Positions 43,550-54,964 of a stretch of DNA of 64,000 nucleotides are shown one piece after another. The first letter of the stretch is position 1. Each line of letters opens with the position of its first letter. This stretch comes from Meconema thalassinum. Lineage: Eukaryota > Arthropoda > Insecta > Orthoptera > Tettigoniidae. The notes under the pieces were generated by a model. The model ran no database searches and was not told the DNA's origin. It saw only the letters and a list, made by a program, of their open reading frames with translations. The position numbers were made by a program, and so were the translations under genes. The stretch spans positions 284,389,065 to 284,453,064 of the forward strand of contig OX336395.1 of the NCBI GenBank assembly GCA_946902985.2, in the 5' to 3' direction.

Positions 43550-44451
43550 TGTCGTATCCCTAGAGGATACGCGCCCTCACCCTATCATTCACACCCCCAG
43601 GAGGAGAAACAACCACTATCCCAGGCATCGCACCCTCAGTCCCCAAACACTTGCACATTTTCTAATACCGCCTATGAACTGTCTTAACCCCGGTGAGCTT
43701 CCAGATAAACTTCCATGACCCCGGCAGGAGTATTATCCCAGCAAGAATGTGCAAATTACGCACATATAGCACATCGTAAACTATAAAACCGGCAGCGCAC
43801 ATAACTCAGCCCCCCAGACAAGTCTTATTTGTGTAGTGCCGAACCTCTGCAGGGCGTCGTCACGAGTACTACCATCCAGGTGAGTGTATAGCGAGCATCC
43901 CTTCACACACAGACATCCACCCTTCCACCCTTGATCTGTTGTTACTTGTACCATAGCACATCTAAAATCAAAAGCACTAAAAACTGATCTGAGGGTCGCC
44001 TTTACAGAAGTACCTATTAAATTCATAGTCTACACCTCACTGGTCTTTCGACTCATTTCCCTAGATGATAAGGTCCTATCCCCTTGACCTCCACAGAGCA
44101 GGACATTCTACCTCCTAGTATTAATTGTTTCAAGGAGTCAGCTGAGCCATCACTGGGCGCACCGCCATTTTGCTAGCGTCAGCTTAATCGCTCCAGCCTT
44201 CGCCAGCCCATACGTGCTACCGGCAAGCTGAGCAACATTATAGTACTCTAAACGGTTATTTGTAAAGCAACCCTCACCACCGCCAAAACACCCCCGAGCT
44301 ATCCAGCTGGTCAGAATCACTGGAGCTCTCCCTCGAAGCACACCTACTCACTCCCAACACTGAACATTCACTCTCACACCCTCTCACATTATCCAACTCC
44401 ACACACGCCCCTATCCAACCCTGTATTGGACTCCCAATCAGGATCCATACA
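43550..44451 (+). repeat. Right LTR of the non-coding element
   Basis: It begins TGTCGTATCCCTAG and ends GGATCCATACA. It differs from the left LTR by scattered substitutions and short indels, so this insertion looks older than the Gypsy copy at 5087-19485. Confidence 0.8.
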
Positions 44452-44455
44452 ATAC

Positions 44456-45830
44456 TGTAGCCAGATCTTGAATCTCGCCCAACACATCGAGGATGGTTTT
44501 GAGCGTGGTGAGATACCGAGAGTCGCCTTCTTTGAATTAAAAGCTGCATAATACACTGTGAATCATAGGAAGCTGTCAAATAAAGTGTATGACCTTTCCA
44601 CGGACCACCAACTAGCATCCCTTATCATCATCTTCCTTCAGAACAGAAGATTCCAAGTCTCGCTACAGGGTAAGAGGAGTAGATGGCGTACCCAGAAGAA
44701 CGGTCTCTCTCAGGGTAGCGTGCTGTCTCCAGCGCTGTTCAACATTTACACAAATGATCAGTCAATTCCAGCAAGTACCACGCTCTTCATCTATGCCGAC
44801 GACAAATCAGTAGATGCTCAGTGCTCATCCATTGAAGATGAAGAAGAAGGAAAGCTGACTTCAGCGATGGACGAATTCAACAAATACTACGATGCCAACC
44901 ATCTGAAGCCGAACCCCAGTAAGACACAAGAGTGTGTGCGTTCCATCTACGAATTAGGGAAGCACGGCGACAGCTGGACATCACATGGCTAGGGGAGCGA
45001 ATGAAACATTGCTCAACACCAGCCACACTAGACCGCGCTCTAACTTATAGACAGCAATGCCTGAACACGAAACAGAAGGTCAGTGCTCGCAATGGCATAC
45101 TCAAGAAGCTGATCGGCAGCACTTGGGGGGCCAGCCCGTACATCCTGAGGACTTCCGGACTTGTACTGTGTGTGTCAGCCGCTGAGTATGCCACTCCTGT
45201 GAAGAACGCTTCAGCACATGCTAAGTAGGTTGATACTCCGATCAACGACACTTCAAGGATAATCTCGGGATTCCTAAAACAAACACCAGCGCACAAACTA
45301 TACCCTATTGTTGGAATAGCCCCACCCAACATCCGGAGGACCAATGCTGCGGACGCCGAGGGAACAAAGCAGGAGAATGACCATCGACATCCACTATATG
45401 GTCACCAGGCAGCAAGGTCTCGCCTCAGATCCCGCAAGAGTTTCCTCGCTAGGACTACGCCGTTGGAGAGAACACCAGAAACAACTCATCTTAACAGATG
45501 GAGGAGCTCACTGCCCACAGACATGTCACCATAGGAAGAACTGGCTCCTGGCGCTTACCTACCTTATCCTGTGTGGAGGTCCCTCAACCGTTTAAGAGTG
45601 GGTGTCCCTCGATGCAGGACCAACCTGTAAACATGGGGATCCTTCCAGCAGACGAAGACACCTCTTGTGATTGTGGAGCTGAACAAGACCCAAGCCACCA
45701 CCTTATGTGCCCCTCCTGGACAACCCATGCACAATAGAAGATGTTTTTAGAGAGCGCAACAAGGCCATGGCAGCTGCAGTTTTTTGGAAATGCTGACCGG
45801 CTACGGAAATGAATGAATGAAGTTAAATAC
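44456..45830 (+). pseudogene. CR1/Jockey-type LINE, second half of reverse transcriptase and 3' end
   Basis: It continues the frame cut at 40163 with IEDGFERGE, then NGLSQGSVLSPALFNIYTND, FIYADDKSVD (intact YADD) and HLKPNPSKTQ. Frame changes follow, but conserved blocks persist: LTYRQQCLNTKQKVSARNGI, KLIGSTWGASPYILRTSGL, then a C.CG...H....CP terminal zinc motif (CDCGAEQDPSHHLMCPSW at about 45670). A short (GAAT)n tail at 45805-45822 marks the 3' end. A stop near 44550 and later frameshifts make it inactive. Confidence 0.78.
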
Positions 45831-45839
45831 CCACTCAGG

Positions 45840-47185
45840 TAAGAAACAGTCCCATATCTTACAGAAACTGTAAAAAGTCTGCAGAATCCAAGTCGGGGTC
45901 AGCAAAGTTGTCTTTCTTTCCCCCAGAGACATCAAACCCTAAATATAGACCTGACTTTATAATACTCTCGCCATTTAACGGCGGCTTGCCTTTCCGTGAT
46001 CGATATTCGTGCCGCGCAATGCTGTACATTTTTATTTTAAAAGTGTGCAATAGTACGATGACTCATTTCTTGAGAACAAAGCGATTGTCGCTACGAATGA
46101 ACAGCAATATACCATTGTAGTTGTAAATTCCCTGCAAAGTTAGATTTTCTGCAATCTAATAAATTTATAATACAGTACCGTAGTTAAATTGTCGTGTAAG
46201 GTTTGTGCCACCAAAGCGACTAGGATTCCCACTCTCAATCCAGTGTAGACAAAATGGTGAATTCAATGGTGATACACTTCGTAATGTTGTATATGATTCC
46301 AATGAAACCCTCTTGCAGGGCAGGCAATTTTGTATGCACAACATGTAGGCCTACTTATGAGACATAAATACATAAATTTTAAAAAACTCAAAAGTATTTT
46401 CTATTAGATTGGTTAGACAGTATATTATTCACAGAATAAAGATTAAGCTCGATATGATGCTTAATCGTAACAACCTGCAATTTGAAAGGGTTACGGTACT
46501 TCAACAAATTAAAAAGATATCTGAACATCAGTAACCATAAAAATCTTAACTTGCATATTTTGGCCTTAGTCTGACAATTCTGGGTAATAGTGTAAAAATG
46601 AAACTTATAAATGAAGGGTATAACAATGTACGATTTAAGTTAAACGGCTGCGTGAGTAGCACTTTTCTTCTCCAGGTTCCTATTATAAATGTGGAAGACC
46701 TGGGCAAAATAGATCTGTTATTTTGCCAAAATATCACCAATTCGACTTAAATCCATACGTGGCATGCATTGTCAGAAAGGGTACAATGTAGTAATTTGAT
46801 CCTTAAGCCCATCTGTATAGCCGGGTACCTCAATTAAACTCCACGATGAGGACTGGTTACCTGAATATTCAAAATTTGATTGCCGACGCTGACAGCAACC
46901 ATCCCTAGTACGATATTTTCAACAATACTTTCATGGAAATACCACGTTCGTATCATGTTTCATGTTCCAGGGCACTCATCTCAAAACTACGGTACCGGTA
47001 TTCTAAAATAACAATATTTATGCACTTGCCTACGGACACCACACAGGTTATTACACAAATCGGAATTTCACTCAGAGTCAAGTAGCCTACAAGGGGTGAA
47101 GTTTAACCTGTTCACAAATAAAGCAACATTTACTACAATGCAAGTTATTGAATATGAGAAGGCTAATTTTCCCCACTTTAAGGGT
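45840..47185. other. Gap without gene
   Basis: AT-rich. The stretch 46366-46436 recurs imperfectly at 51848-51915, on the far side of the RTE mosaic. Otherwise nothing recognised. Confidence 0.45.
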
Positions 47186-47189
47186 AGCC

Positions 47190-47550
47190 TCACCAATGCT
47201 TACCAATGAAACTCGAACCAACAAACAAAATTACAAACAAGTAAATAGGGAGACTAAAAAAACAGTACGAGCAGCAAAACGGAACTTTGTGAAAGATCAG
47301 CTAAGGAAAGCAGAAGAAGATAGCAACAAAACTAATACAAGATAATTTTTTCGCTTGGTCAGATATTTAAACAAGGGTAAAAGGCAAGATCAGTAGGGGT
47401 AAAAGATAGGAATGGCAATGTTGTTTGCAACCAATCAGAAGTGCTAGCAACTTGGAAAAAATACTTTGAAAACCTCTTACATTTTAAAGAAGTGGCAACA
47501 AACAATGAAGAGGAATCATACCTAAATGTCCAACCAAAGATTAACCCTCC
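47190..47550 (+). pseudogene. LINE ORF2 linker fragment (between endonuclease and reverse transcriptase)
   Basis: NKQNYKQVNRETKKTVRAAK and later blocks reading WKKYFENLL-like across frames match the basic linker of RTE-like ORF2. It ends where another element's endonuclease begins (about 47551). The likely continuation of the same element is the reverse transcriptase at 50476. Confidence 0.5.
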
Positions 47551-48798
47551 TACCTATCGGAGCGTGGAATGTTAGAAGTCTGCTAGGAAGTGGAAAATTA
47601 GAAAACCTAGAAAGGGAAAAGAATAGGTTGGATTTGGTTGGGATTAGTGGAATGCGCTGGCAGGAAGAACAGGACTTTTGGTCAGGTGACTATAGGGTCA
47701 TTAGCACTAAATCAAACAATGGTCAAGCAGGGGTTGGTCTCATATTGAGTAGGAAACTTGGACAGTGGGTGGAATATTATGAGCAATATAGTGAACGGAT
47801 TATTGTAGCAAAAATCAATACTATACCTACGTGCACCACAGTGGTAAAAGTCTACATGCCTACCAGTCAAGCTGATGATGAAGATGTTGAAAAGGTCTAC
47901 GAAGAAATAGATGAAATTCTGAGGTATATCAAGGGTGATGAAAATGTTATAGTAATGGGAGATTGGAATGCTGTGGTAGGAAAAGGGAGAGAAGGGAAGA
48001 TAGTAGGAAATTTCGGATTACGTGAAGGGAATGATCGAGGAAGCAGGCTGATGGAATTCTGCACCGAGCATGAGTTGTTCATAGCTAACACTTTATTCAA
48101 AACCACAATAGAAGAATATACACATGGATGAGACCAGGACATACAGGGCGTTACCAAATCGACTTCATTATGGTCAAGCAGAGGTTTCGAAACCAGATTT
48201 CGGATTGCAAAACATATCCTGGTGCGGACATAAACTCTGACCACAATCTGGTTGTTATGAAATGCAGATTAAAGTTGAAGAAACTGAAGAAAAGTCAAAA
48301 GCCAAACAGGTGGACAATAGACAGACTGAAAGTGAAGGATGTAAACGAAAGATTCAAGAAGAATATAAAGGAAGGACTAATGATAAACCCTAAACAAACT
48401 TCAATTGCAGTCGAATGGGCACTTTTGAAGAATGAAATAACAAAATCTGCAGAAGAAAACATTGGTAGGAAAGAAAGAATAGGTAAAAACCGTGGATCAC
48501 TCAGGATATACTAGAATTGATGGATGAAAGGCGGAAACACAAGAATGTAAGAGTTGAAAATGGGAAAGCAGAATACAGACGTCTGAGAAATGAGGTTAAC
48601 AACACGTGTAAGGAAGCAAAAGAAGAATGGTTGAAAGAGAAATGTGCAGGTATAGAAAATTGTCTGAAATTAGGAAAAGTAGACACAGCTTATCGAAGGA
48701 TTAAGAATACTTTTGGGGAAAAGAAGACTAAGTGCTGTAATATTAAAGACACAAATGGAAAGCCTCTAACAGATAGGGAAGAAAAGGTTGAGAGATAG
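47526..48798 (+). pseudogene. RTE-like LINE, endonuclease and linker
   Basis: The first frame (to 48131) is an APE-type endonuclease: GAWNVRSLLGSGKLENL, LDLVGISGMRW, VYMPTSQADDEDVE and VIVMGDWNAVVGKG. The metal-binding Glu expected in GISExRW is Gly (residue 42). A one-base frame change near 48120 moves to the next frame (RYQIDFIMVKQRF, SDHNLVVMKC), then the linker follows (RRKHKNVRVENGKAEYRRL, about 48517-48798). A fold-back array interrupts it at about 48800. A homologous, more decayed copy is at 54120-54680 plus 57283-58510. Confidence 0.75.
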
Positions 48799-48815
48799 AA
48801 AGCTTACGGTTAAAA

Positions 48816-49645
48816 CAGCAATTCTTCTAGGTTTGTGCCGTGTCATGTGTGGGGTTTCGCCTAGGACACCAAGCTGGCTAATCGGCGGGCTCTTGGTGTC
48901 CGCACTGGAGTAGCAAACTGCGCGCCACCTCCTTTTATATAAGGTGCAACTGCACCTCTTGACTGCGAGAACTAAAAGCTCAAGAAGCCTCAACCTCCCT
49001 ATGAAGGCTTCCAAAAAGATGGTATATTGGCTTTCACGGCCAGTGAATTAAAACTCAGCAATTCTTCTAGGTTTGTGCCGAGTCTTGTGTGGGGTTTCGC
49101 CTAGGACACCAAGCTGGCTCATCGGTGGGCTCTTGGTGACCCCGCCCGGAGTCCCACTGGAATAGCGAACTGCACGCCACCTCCCTTTATATAAGGTGCA
49201 ACTGTACCTCTTGACTGCGAGAACTAAAAGCTCAAGCAGCCACAACCTCCCTATGAAGGCTTCCAAAAAGATGGTATATTGGCTTTCACGGCCAGTGAAT
49301 TAAAACTCAGCAATTCTTCTAGGTTTGTGCCGAGTCTTGTGTGGGGTTTCGCCTAGGACACCAAGCTGGCTCATCGGCGGGCTCTTGGTGTCCCCGCCCG
49401 GAAGCCTTCATAGGGAGGTTGAGGCTGCTTGAGCTTTTAGTTCTCGCAGTCAAGAGGTGCAGTTGCACCTAATATAAAGGGAGGTGGCACGCAGTTCGCT
49501 ACTCTAGTGGGTGTCCGGGCGGGGACACCAAAAGCTCGCCGATGAGCCAGCTTTGTGTCCTAGGTGAAACCCCACACAAGACACGGCACAAACCTAGAAG
49601 AATTGCTGATTTTTAATTCACTGGCCGTGAAAGCCAATATACCAT
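48816..49645. repeat. Fold-back repeat array (two direct units, a partial unit, then inverted copy)
   Basis: CAGCAATTCTTCTAGGTTTG starts units at 48816, 49056 and 49308 (spacing 240 and 252 bp). The third unit stops at about 49400 after CCCCGCCCGG. From there an inverted copy runs to about 49606, followed by 40 bp of a second inverted unit's end (to 49645). The whole can fold back on itself. A diverged fragment of the same family lies at 53346-53455. The array splits the RTE-like LINE. Confidence 0.85.
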
Positions 49646-50475
49646 CTTCTTACATATAGTGTTTGTATAAGGGAAAGGAGATTGATAATCATGTAATGGA
49701 AAGGGAGGAGGAACTTGATGAGGATGCAAAGGGAGATTTAATATTGAGATAAGAATTTGACAGAGCATTGGAGGACTTAAGCAGGAACAAGGCACCAGGC
49801 ATAGATGATATACCGATTGAGTTGCTACGCTGCATAGGAGATGAAGGTCTGATCAGGCTATTTCACTTGGTGTGTAGGATTTACGAGACAGGTGAAGTAC
49901 CCCCTGATTTCAAGAAGAATATTATTATCCCTATACCAAAGAAAGAGGGAGCTGACAGATATGAAGATTACCGTACAATCAGCTTGATTACTCATGCTTC
50001 AAAGATTCTGTCTAGAATAATTTACAAGAGGATGGAAAGCCAGATAGAAACCAGTTTGGTTTCAGGAGAAATGTAGGAACAAGGGAAGCTGTACTAAGTC
50101 TGAGGCTGATTTTGGAAGGTAGAATAAGGAAAGATAAGAGAACGTTCATGGCATTTGTAGACTTAGAATAGGCTTTTGATAACGTTGATTGGACTAAATT
50201 GTTTGACATTATGAAATCCATTGGAATAAAGTACAGGGATAGGAGGGTGATATGCCCATAAAATCTATACCGAAACCAGACAGCAGTCATTCGAGCTGAA
50301 GGACATGAGAGAGAAGCTGGTATTCAGAAAGGTGTAAGGCAAGGCTGCAACTTATCACCCATACTGTTCAATATTTACATTGAACAAGCAATGAAGGAAA
50401 TTGGAGAAAATTTAAAGTGGGAGTGAAGATTCAAGGAGAAATAATTTCAACTCTGAGATTTGCTGATGACATCGT
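49646..50475 (+). pseudogene. RTE-like LINE, reverse transcriptase (first element)
   Basis: NKAPGIDDIPIELLRCIGDE, KKNIIIPIPKKEGADRYEDY, RTISLITHASKILSRIIYKR, then in other frames AFVDLE, KGVRQGCNLSPILFNIYIEQ and LRFADD. These are consecutive reverse transcriptase blocks with several stops and frame changes. It continues the endonuclease at 47526-48798 beyond the fold-back array. The sequence switches to another element just after the FADD box (about 50465-50490). Confidence 0.72.
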
Positions 50476-51800
50476 CAGTAGTAGTTCCGATTCACAAAAA
50501 GGGAGATAAATTTCAGTGCAATAAATACAGAGGGACATCATTAATAAGCAGCGCATACAAAGTATTGTCAAGAATAATCAACAACAGACTAGCATGCTAT
50601 GCAGAAGAAATTCTTGGAGACCACCAAGCAGGATTTAGAGGCCAAAGATCTACAACAGACAAAATGTTTGTCTTAAAGCAAGTAATATCCAAATATTGGG
50701 AGTTTGACAATACAGCCCATCTTATTTTTGTAGATTTCAACAAGGCATACGATAGTGTCAATAGGAAACAAATGTGGAAATACATGCAGTGGAATGGAAT
50801 ACCAGAAAAAATATCAGTATGGCTAAACTGTGCACAGAAGGGTCCAAATGCAAAATTAGAATCATTAATGAATATACCGCTGAATTTAATGTCAACACTG
50901 GAGTAAGACAGGGAGATGGACTCTCGCCTTTATTATTCAATTTACCTTTAAAAGAAACATTGAAACGGGTAGACCAGCTCCACCCAAGCCTTGAAGTGGG
51001 AAACAAAATAAACATATTAGCTTATGCTAATGACATAACACTCATGGCAGAAAACGAAAACGATCTAAAAATACTCACAAAATCCCTTATTGAAGAAGCC
51101 AAGGAGGTAGGTCTAATGAAGAATGAAAAAATCCAGTTGTAGGAAGGAATGTAGCACAAGTACAAGACCCCTTAACAGTTGCTTAATACGCTTTTCACGG
51201 ATGTACTGAGTTCAGATATCTGGGGATTACCATAGACCAGAATAATATGGAAGAAACAGAAATAAAATCAAGAATTCTTAATGGCAACAAAAGCTACGGG
51301 TCTCTGCAAAATCTCTTAAAGAGTAAAATTATATCTAGAAAAACTAAAGTGAGAGTTTAGAAAAGCATTATACTTCCTGTTGTAACGTACGGCTCAGAAA
51401 CCTGGGTATAGTTCAAGCAAACTGAAAGGAAATTATTAACATTTGAAATTAGAATACTACGGCGCATTTTCGGACCGATAGTAGAAAATGGGCAGTGGAG
51501 AATTAGAACAAAATGGAATTGCGGGATCTCTACAAAGAACCGGATATCGTGGCCCGTGCCAAAAGCCAAAGACTGCGCTGGGCTGGTCATGTACATGGAA
51601 GAAGTAGAGAATTGAATTTAAGGGCAGTTTTGGAAGGTGTACCCAGAGGCAGGCGACCATTGGGACGACCGAGACTTCGCTGGTGGGACCAAGTCCAAAA
51701 AGATATGAGAAAAATCGGAGTCACAGAGGACATGATGGATGATGGAGAAAGATGTCGCAATGCTGTTGGCGATGCCAAAAACCTGCTTAGGTTTGAGTAG
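50476..51800 (+). pseudogene. RTE-like LINE, reverse transcriptase and C-terminus (second element)
   Basis: It starts inside the palm with VVVPIHKKGDKFQCNKYRG, then LGDHQAGFRGQRSTTDKMF, HLIFVDFNKAYDSVNRK, GVRQGDGLSPLLFNL and LAYANDITLM, where the catalytic YADD has become YAND. Downstream blocks are FRYLGITIDQNN, PVVTYGSETWV, RRIFGP and finally RLRWAGHVHGRSRELNLR, GRRPLGRPRLRWWDQVQKDM, with stops and a frame change near 51510. It ends at TAG 51798-51800. (TAAGG)n follows at 51810-51835 as a LINE-type tail. Confidence 0.75.
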
Positions 51801-51805
51801 CCATC

Positions 51806-51838
51806 TAGGTAAGGTAAGGTAAGGTAAGGTTAGGGTAG
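51806..51838 (+). repeat. (TAAGG)n LINE tail
   Basis: GGTAAGGTAAGGTAAGGTAA and neighbours directly follow the RTE-like C-terminus. Confidence 0.8.
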
Positions 51839-51919
51839 CCTTAACATACAGTACATAAATTTTAAAAACTCCGAAGCATTTTTATTAGATTGGGTAGACA
51901 TTATATTATTTACGTCACA

Positions 51920-53345
51920 GGTACAAAAGAATACTCACTGGCCTGGAAAAAGTCATCATCTTATGTAAAACGCCAATCTGTGTATTTCTTCGAAGCCGGT
52001 CGGGTGGCATGACGCAATCGATCATACAGTACGTCTTACATTTAGGAAAAATAATACGACGAAATATCACTTGTCAATTTTAGAAAACTATACGGAATTG
52101 TACAATATCTGATAGTTTCTTTTTATCGTCTATTAATTTCATAGAGAAAAGCTTGAGCATAACGCTCAATTACACATTGAAAACATTGGATTGTTTACAT
52201 TCGCATCACCATTCCTCATGTTTCAGTAAAGTGGCAGTACTGTCAATTGAGAATGCAAATTCCGTAGTAAGAGGTAAGTGATATAGTGGTTTTTATCTGT
52301 TTTACTTAGCGGTTAGTAATAATCAAGCGAAATATTTGTATTGCCAACATTAATTTTTACTAAAACCATTGGCTCACGCTACGAGTTTATCACTTCGTAG
52401 TCTACAAATGTTTATGATTCTAATATGGGCAATGCGAAGTATATCCGATTCGTTGCGCAGAAGTGGAAAAACGTGATGATCTGCTGAAGCGGAAAGTACA
52501 AACTTGATACCGTACCTTATTTGGAAACAGTGCTATTTAAATAATTGGTCTGATTCTGATGTAGGGATATTTCCACAGTTTAATTTAACCTAGTACTTTG
52601 GGATTATCTGGTCCAGTTATTTAGAAAGTTGGCGAACTGGATTAACAGTACCATTTTAATGAACTGTGGTACGGGATTTGATTCTTATTTTGGTCGATAC
52701 CAATCGTTTTTACCTGTTTTTAAGAACTGAATATTACGACCATGAATCACTATAAAAGCGAACTTTTAAGGACAAAACCCCAAACAAAATATTCCTCTCA
52801 TTCTTGCCACAAAATCACAAAATATCCAACGGTTTCAGAGCAGTCAAATAATTCACGAAGCAAGTAAGAATTGAAACGACTTTTGGGGGGATTGGTGGAG
52901 GGGGGGGGGGGGGCAGGAGGGAGAGTAGGTATTGAAACCGAAATTTTAACTCCCTCCCCTTCCCCCACTCCCACATCTTTAAAAAATTCTGCGGGCGCCC
53001 ATGCTATTGATTGTTTATATACCTTTCAATACAATCGCTTTTTCTCTAGGTTGACTCTCGAACACAATCTTATGACCGCATTCTAACCACCTATGTATTA
53101 ACACACAAATAAACCTATCCACGTGGCCTACGCGTATTACAAGGTTGTGTACAAGCCCCTTTTCCCATGTGCCATCACATGAGAAATGTCAGTGAGTGTC
53201 CTTAAATTTCGTAATTTTCCAGCGAAGAATTCAGGTGACTGTTTACTCATGTGAGAACTGTCTTTAAATAATGTAGTATTGCAGATTTCACGGCTTCAGC
53301 CGACAGCAGCATCACTGCCATATTTCCCTTTTGGAGTCATTATAG
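51920..53345. other. Gap without gene, holds a G14 run
   Basis: No coding motif. G-rich tract 52885-52920 with GGGGGG and 14 consecutive G (52900-52913) could form a quadruplex. Confidence 0.45.
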
Positions 53346-53455
53346 TGTGCCTGTCCGGGCGCGGTTACCAAGAGCCCGCTGATGAACCAGCTTTGTGTTC
53401 CTAGACGAAACTGCAAACAAGACACGGCATACAGCCAGAAACATTGCTGAGTTAA
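53346..53455 (-). repeat. Diverged fragment of the fold-back repeat family
   Basis: GTCCGGGCGCGGTTACCAAG through AAACATTGCTGAG matches the inverted unit at about 49510-49606 with many changes. Confidence 0.65.
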
Positions 53456-54119
53456 TTATTGCTCCTATTCCTAACATCTGTCCACTTATTTTCCTTTTTT
53501 TTCTTTTTGGTGGCGTTTAGCTTCGCCAACACTGCCCTTTATCGTATTATAAACTCTTGCCTCAATTTGGCTCATAGGTGATGTAGAGTAAAACCAAAAA
53601 CCACTGAATCCAAAGCACCGCTAACTGAGCAACACAAAGGTCGAAAGAAAGGAAGTAAGTAAGTACGCGTTCGTTGGTGTAACAGACAAGGAGATTTAAA
53701 CTTATTGGTTGATCATTTCTAGACGGGATAATCAATAGAAAACGCTCAATATAGAATCAATTGCGTATGCTCCCAAACGTTTATCGTGTGCGCAAAATTT
53801 AAAGAATTCAAACTGAATTATTTTACTTGACGAAAATATACGGGAGAAATTCACTCAACGAGACTGAAAATACGGGAACCGGGAGATCGTGAAATAATAG
53901 AGATCCCGAGAACTACAAGGGAGTTGGTCTTCCTGGGCTGACATCAACGTAAAGGGAGATGATAGGTGAAGTACGACGGTTTCGCTTCCAGATAGTGTAA
54001 GTGGGCAAGAAAGTACTGATCTCATAAATACTAACATAAGTGCCAATGGCTTAATTTGACAGATATTATCACCAATAAACTATTCCGTAGCATAGCCCAA
54101 CAAATGGAAAAACAGATAT

Positions 54120-54680
54120 TCCACGGATGAAAGCGGTGACTGTTAGAAGTCTAAATGGTAGTGGAAGGATAGAAAAAGAAGAATGGTAAGTGGATAGGTT
54201 AGACTTGGATTTAGTTGGGATTGGTAAAGTGCGCAAGAAGAACAGAACTTTTGATCAGGAGACTCTAGGATCATTAGCAGTACCGCAAATGAATCAATGG
54301 CTACGCAGGAAACTTGCCAAGGAAAAATGGACAAGGGTGGATTATTGTGAGCAGTATAGTGAACGAATAATTTAAGCTAAAATTAACACAAAACCACCAT
54401 GCACTACAGTAATACAAGTTTTTATGCCTAACAGTCAAGCTGTTGATGAAGAAGTTGAAAACGAAGAAATAGATTTAAATATTCAAGGCTGTCAAAAACG
54501 TTATAATAATGTGTTAGAAGCCTTGCTGTAATAGAAAAAGTAAAGATAGAACGAGAATTCGGTTAAGACGAAAGGAATGAGCGAGGAAGAAGGCTGACGG
54601 ATTTCTGTACCGACCACGAGTTGGTCATAGCTAACACTTTATTATATAACCACAATAGAATCATATACACATGGAATATA
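54120..54680 (+). pseudogene. RTE-like LINE, decayed endonuclease
   Basis: It is collinear with 47556-48125: TGTTAGAAGTCTAAATGGTA, LDLDLVGIGKV-type block, a TATAGTGAACGAATAAT segment and CATAGCTAACACTTTAT. It has stops and deletions throughout. It breaks at about 54678, at the same motif (ATACACATGGA) where the other copy has its frame change, and resumes near 57283. Confidence 0.65.
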
Positions 54681-54964
54681 CCAGCCAGATCTTCTCAAAC
54701 TATTTCTGTCTCGCCCTGGTTCTGAGACATGAAACATCTAGCCCCACCCACAATTTCTTCTCTACTTTTTTAGTACTTATCATAGGCTACTTCGCACAAA
54801 AAGTCGGATCACAAGATCTATTATTATTGTTCTTGGTGTCTTTATTGCGGCAAAGTTCGGGCTCTAGGCCCTCTCTTACATTTATTCACACACAACGCAA
54901 CTTACACTTACATGTTATTCTTAACCTACTAAACTTAAATACTACAATTAAAGTGGCAACTGTG

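Larger units (their letters stand above)
40168..44451 (+). mobile_element. Non-coding LTR retrotransposon derivative (LARD-like)
   Basis: Two direct LTRs (40168-41097 and 43550-44451) begin TGTCGTAT and end CATACA. They surround 2452 bp with no gag or pol frame. Five bases after the left LTR is TGGACGCGCCGGGTACC, a primer-site candidate. GTGAGGGGG before the right LTR is a short polypurine tract. ATAC duplications flank the element. It must have been moved by proteins of a relative. Internal sequence is C-rich with many short antisense frames, none with motifs. Confidence 0.8.
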
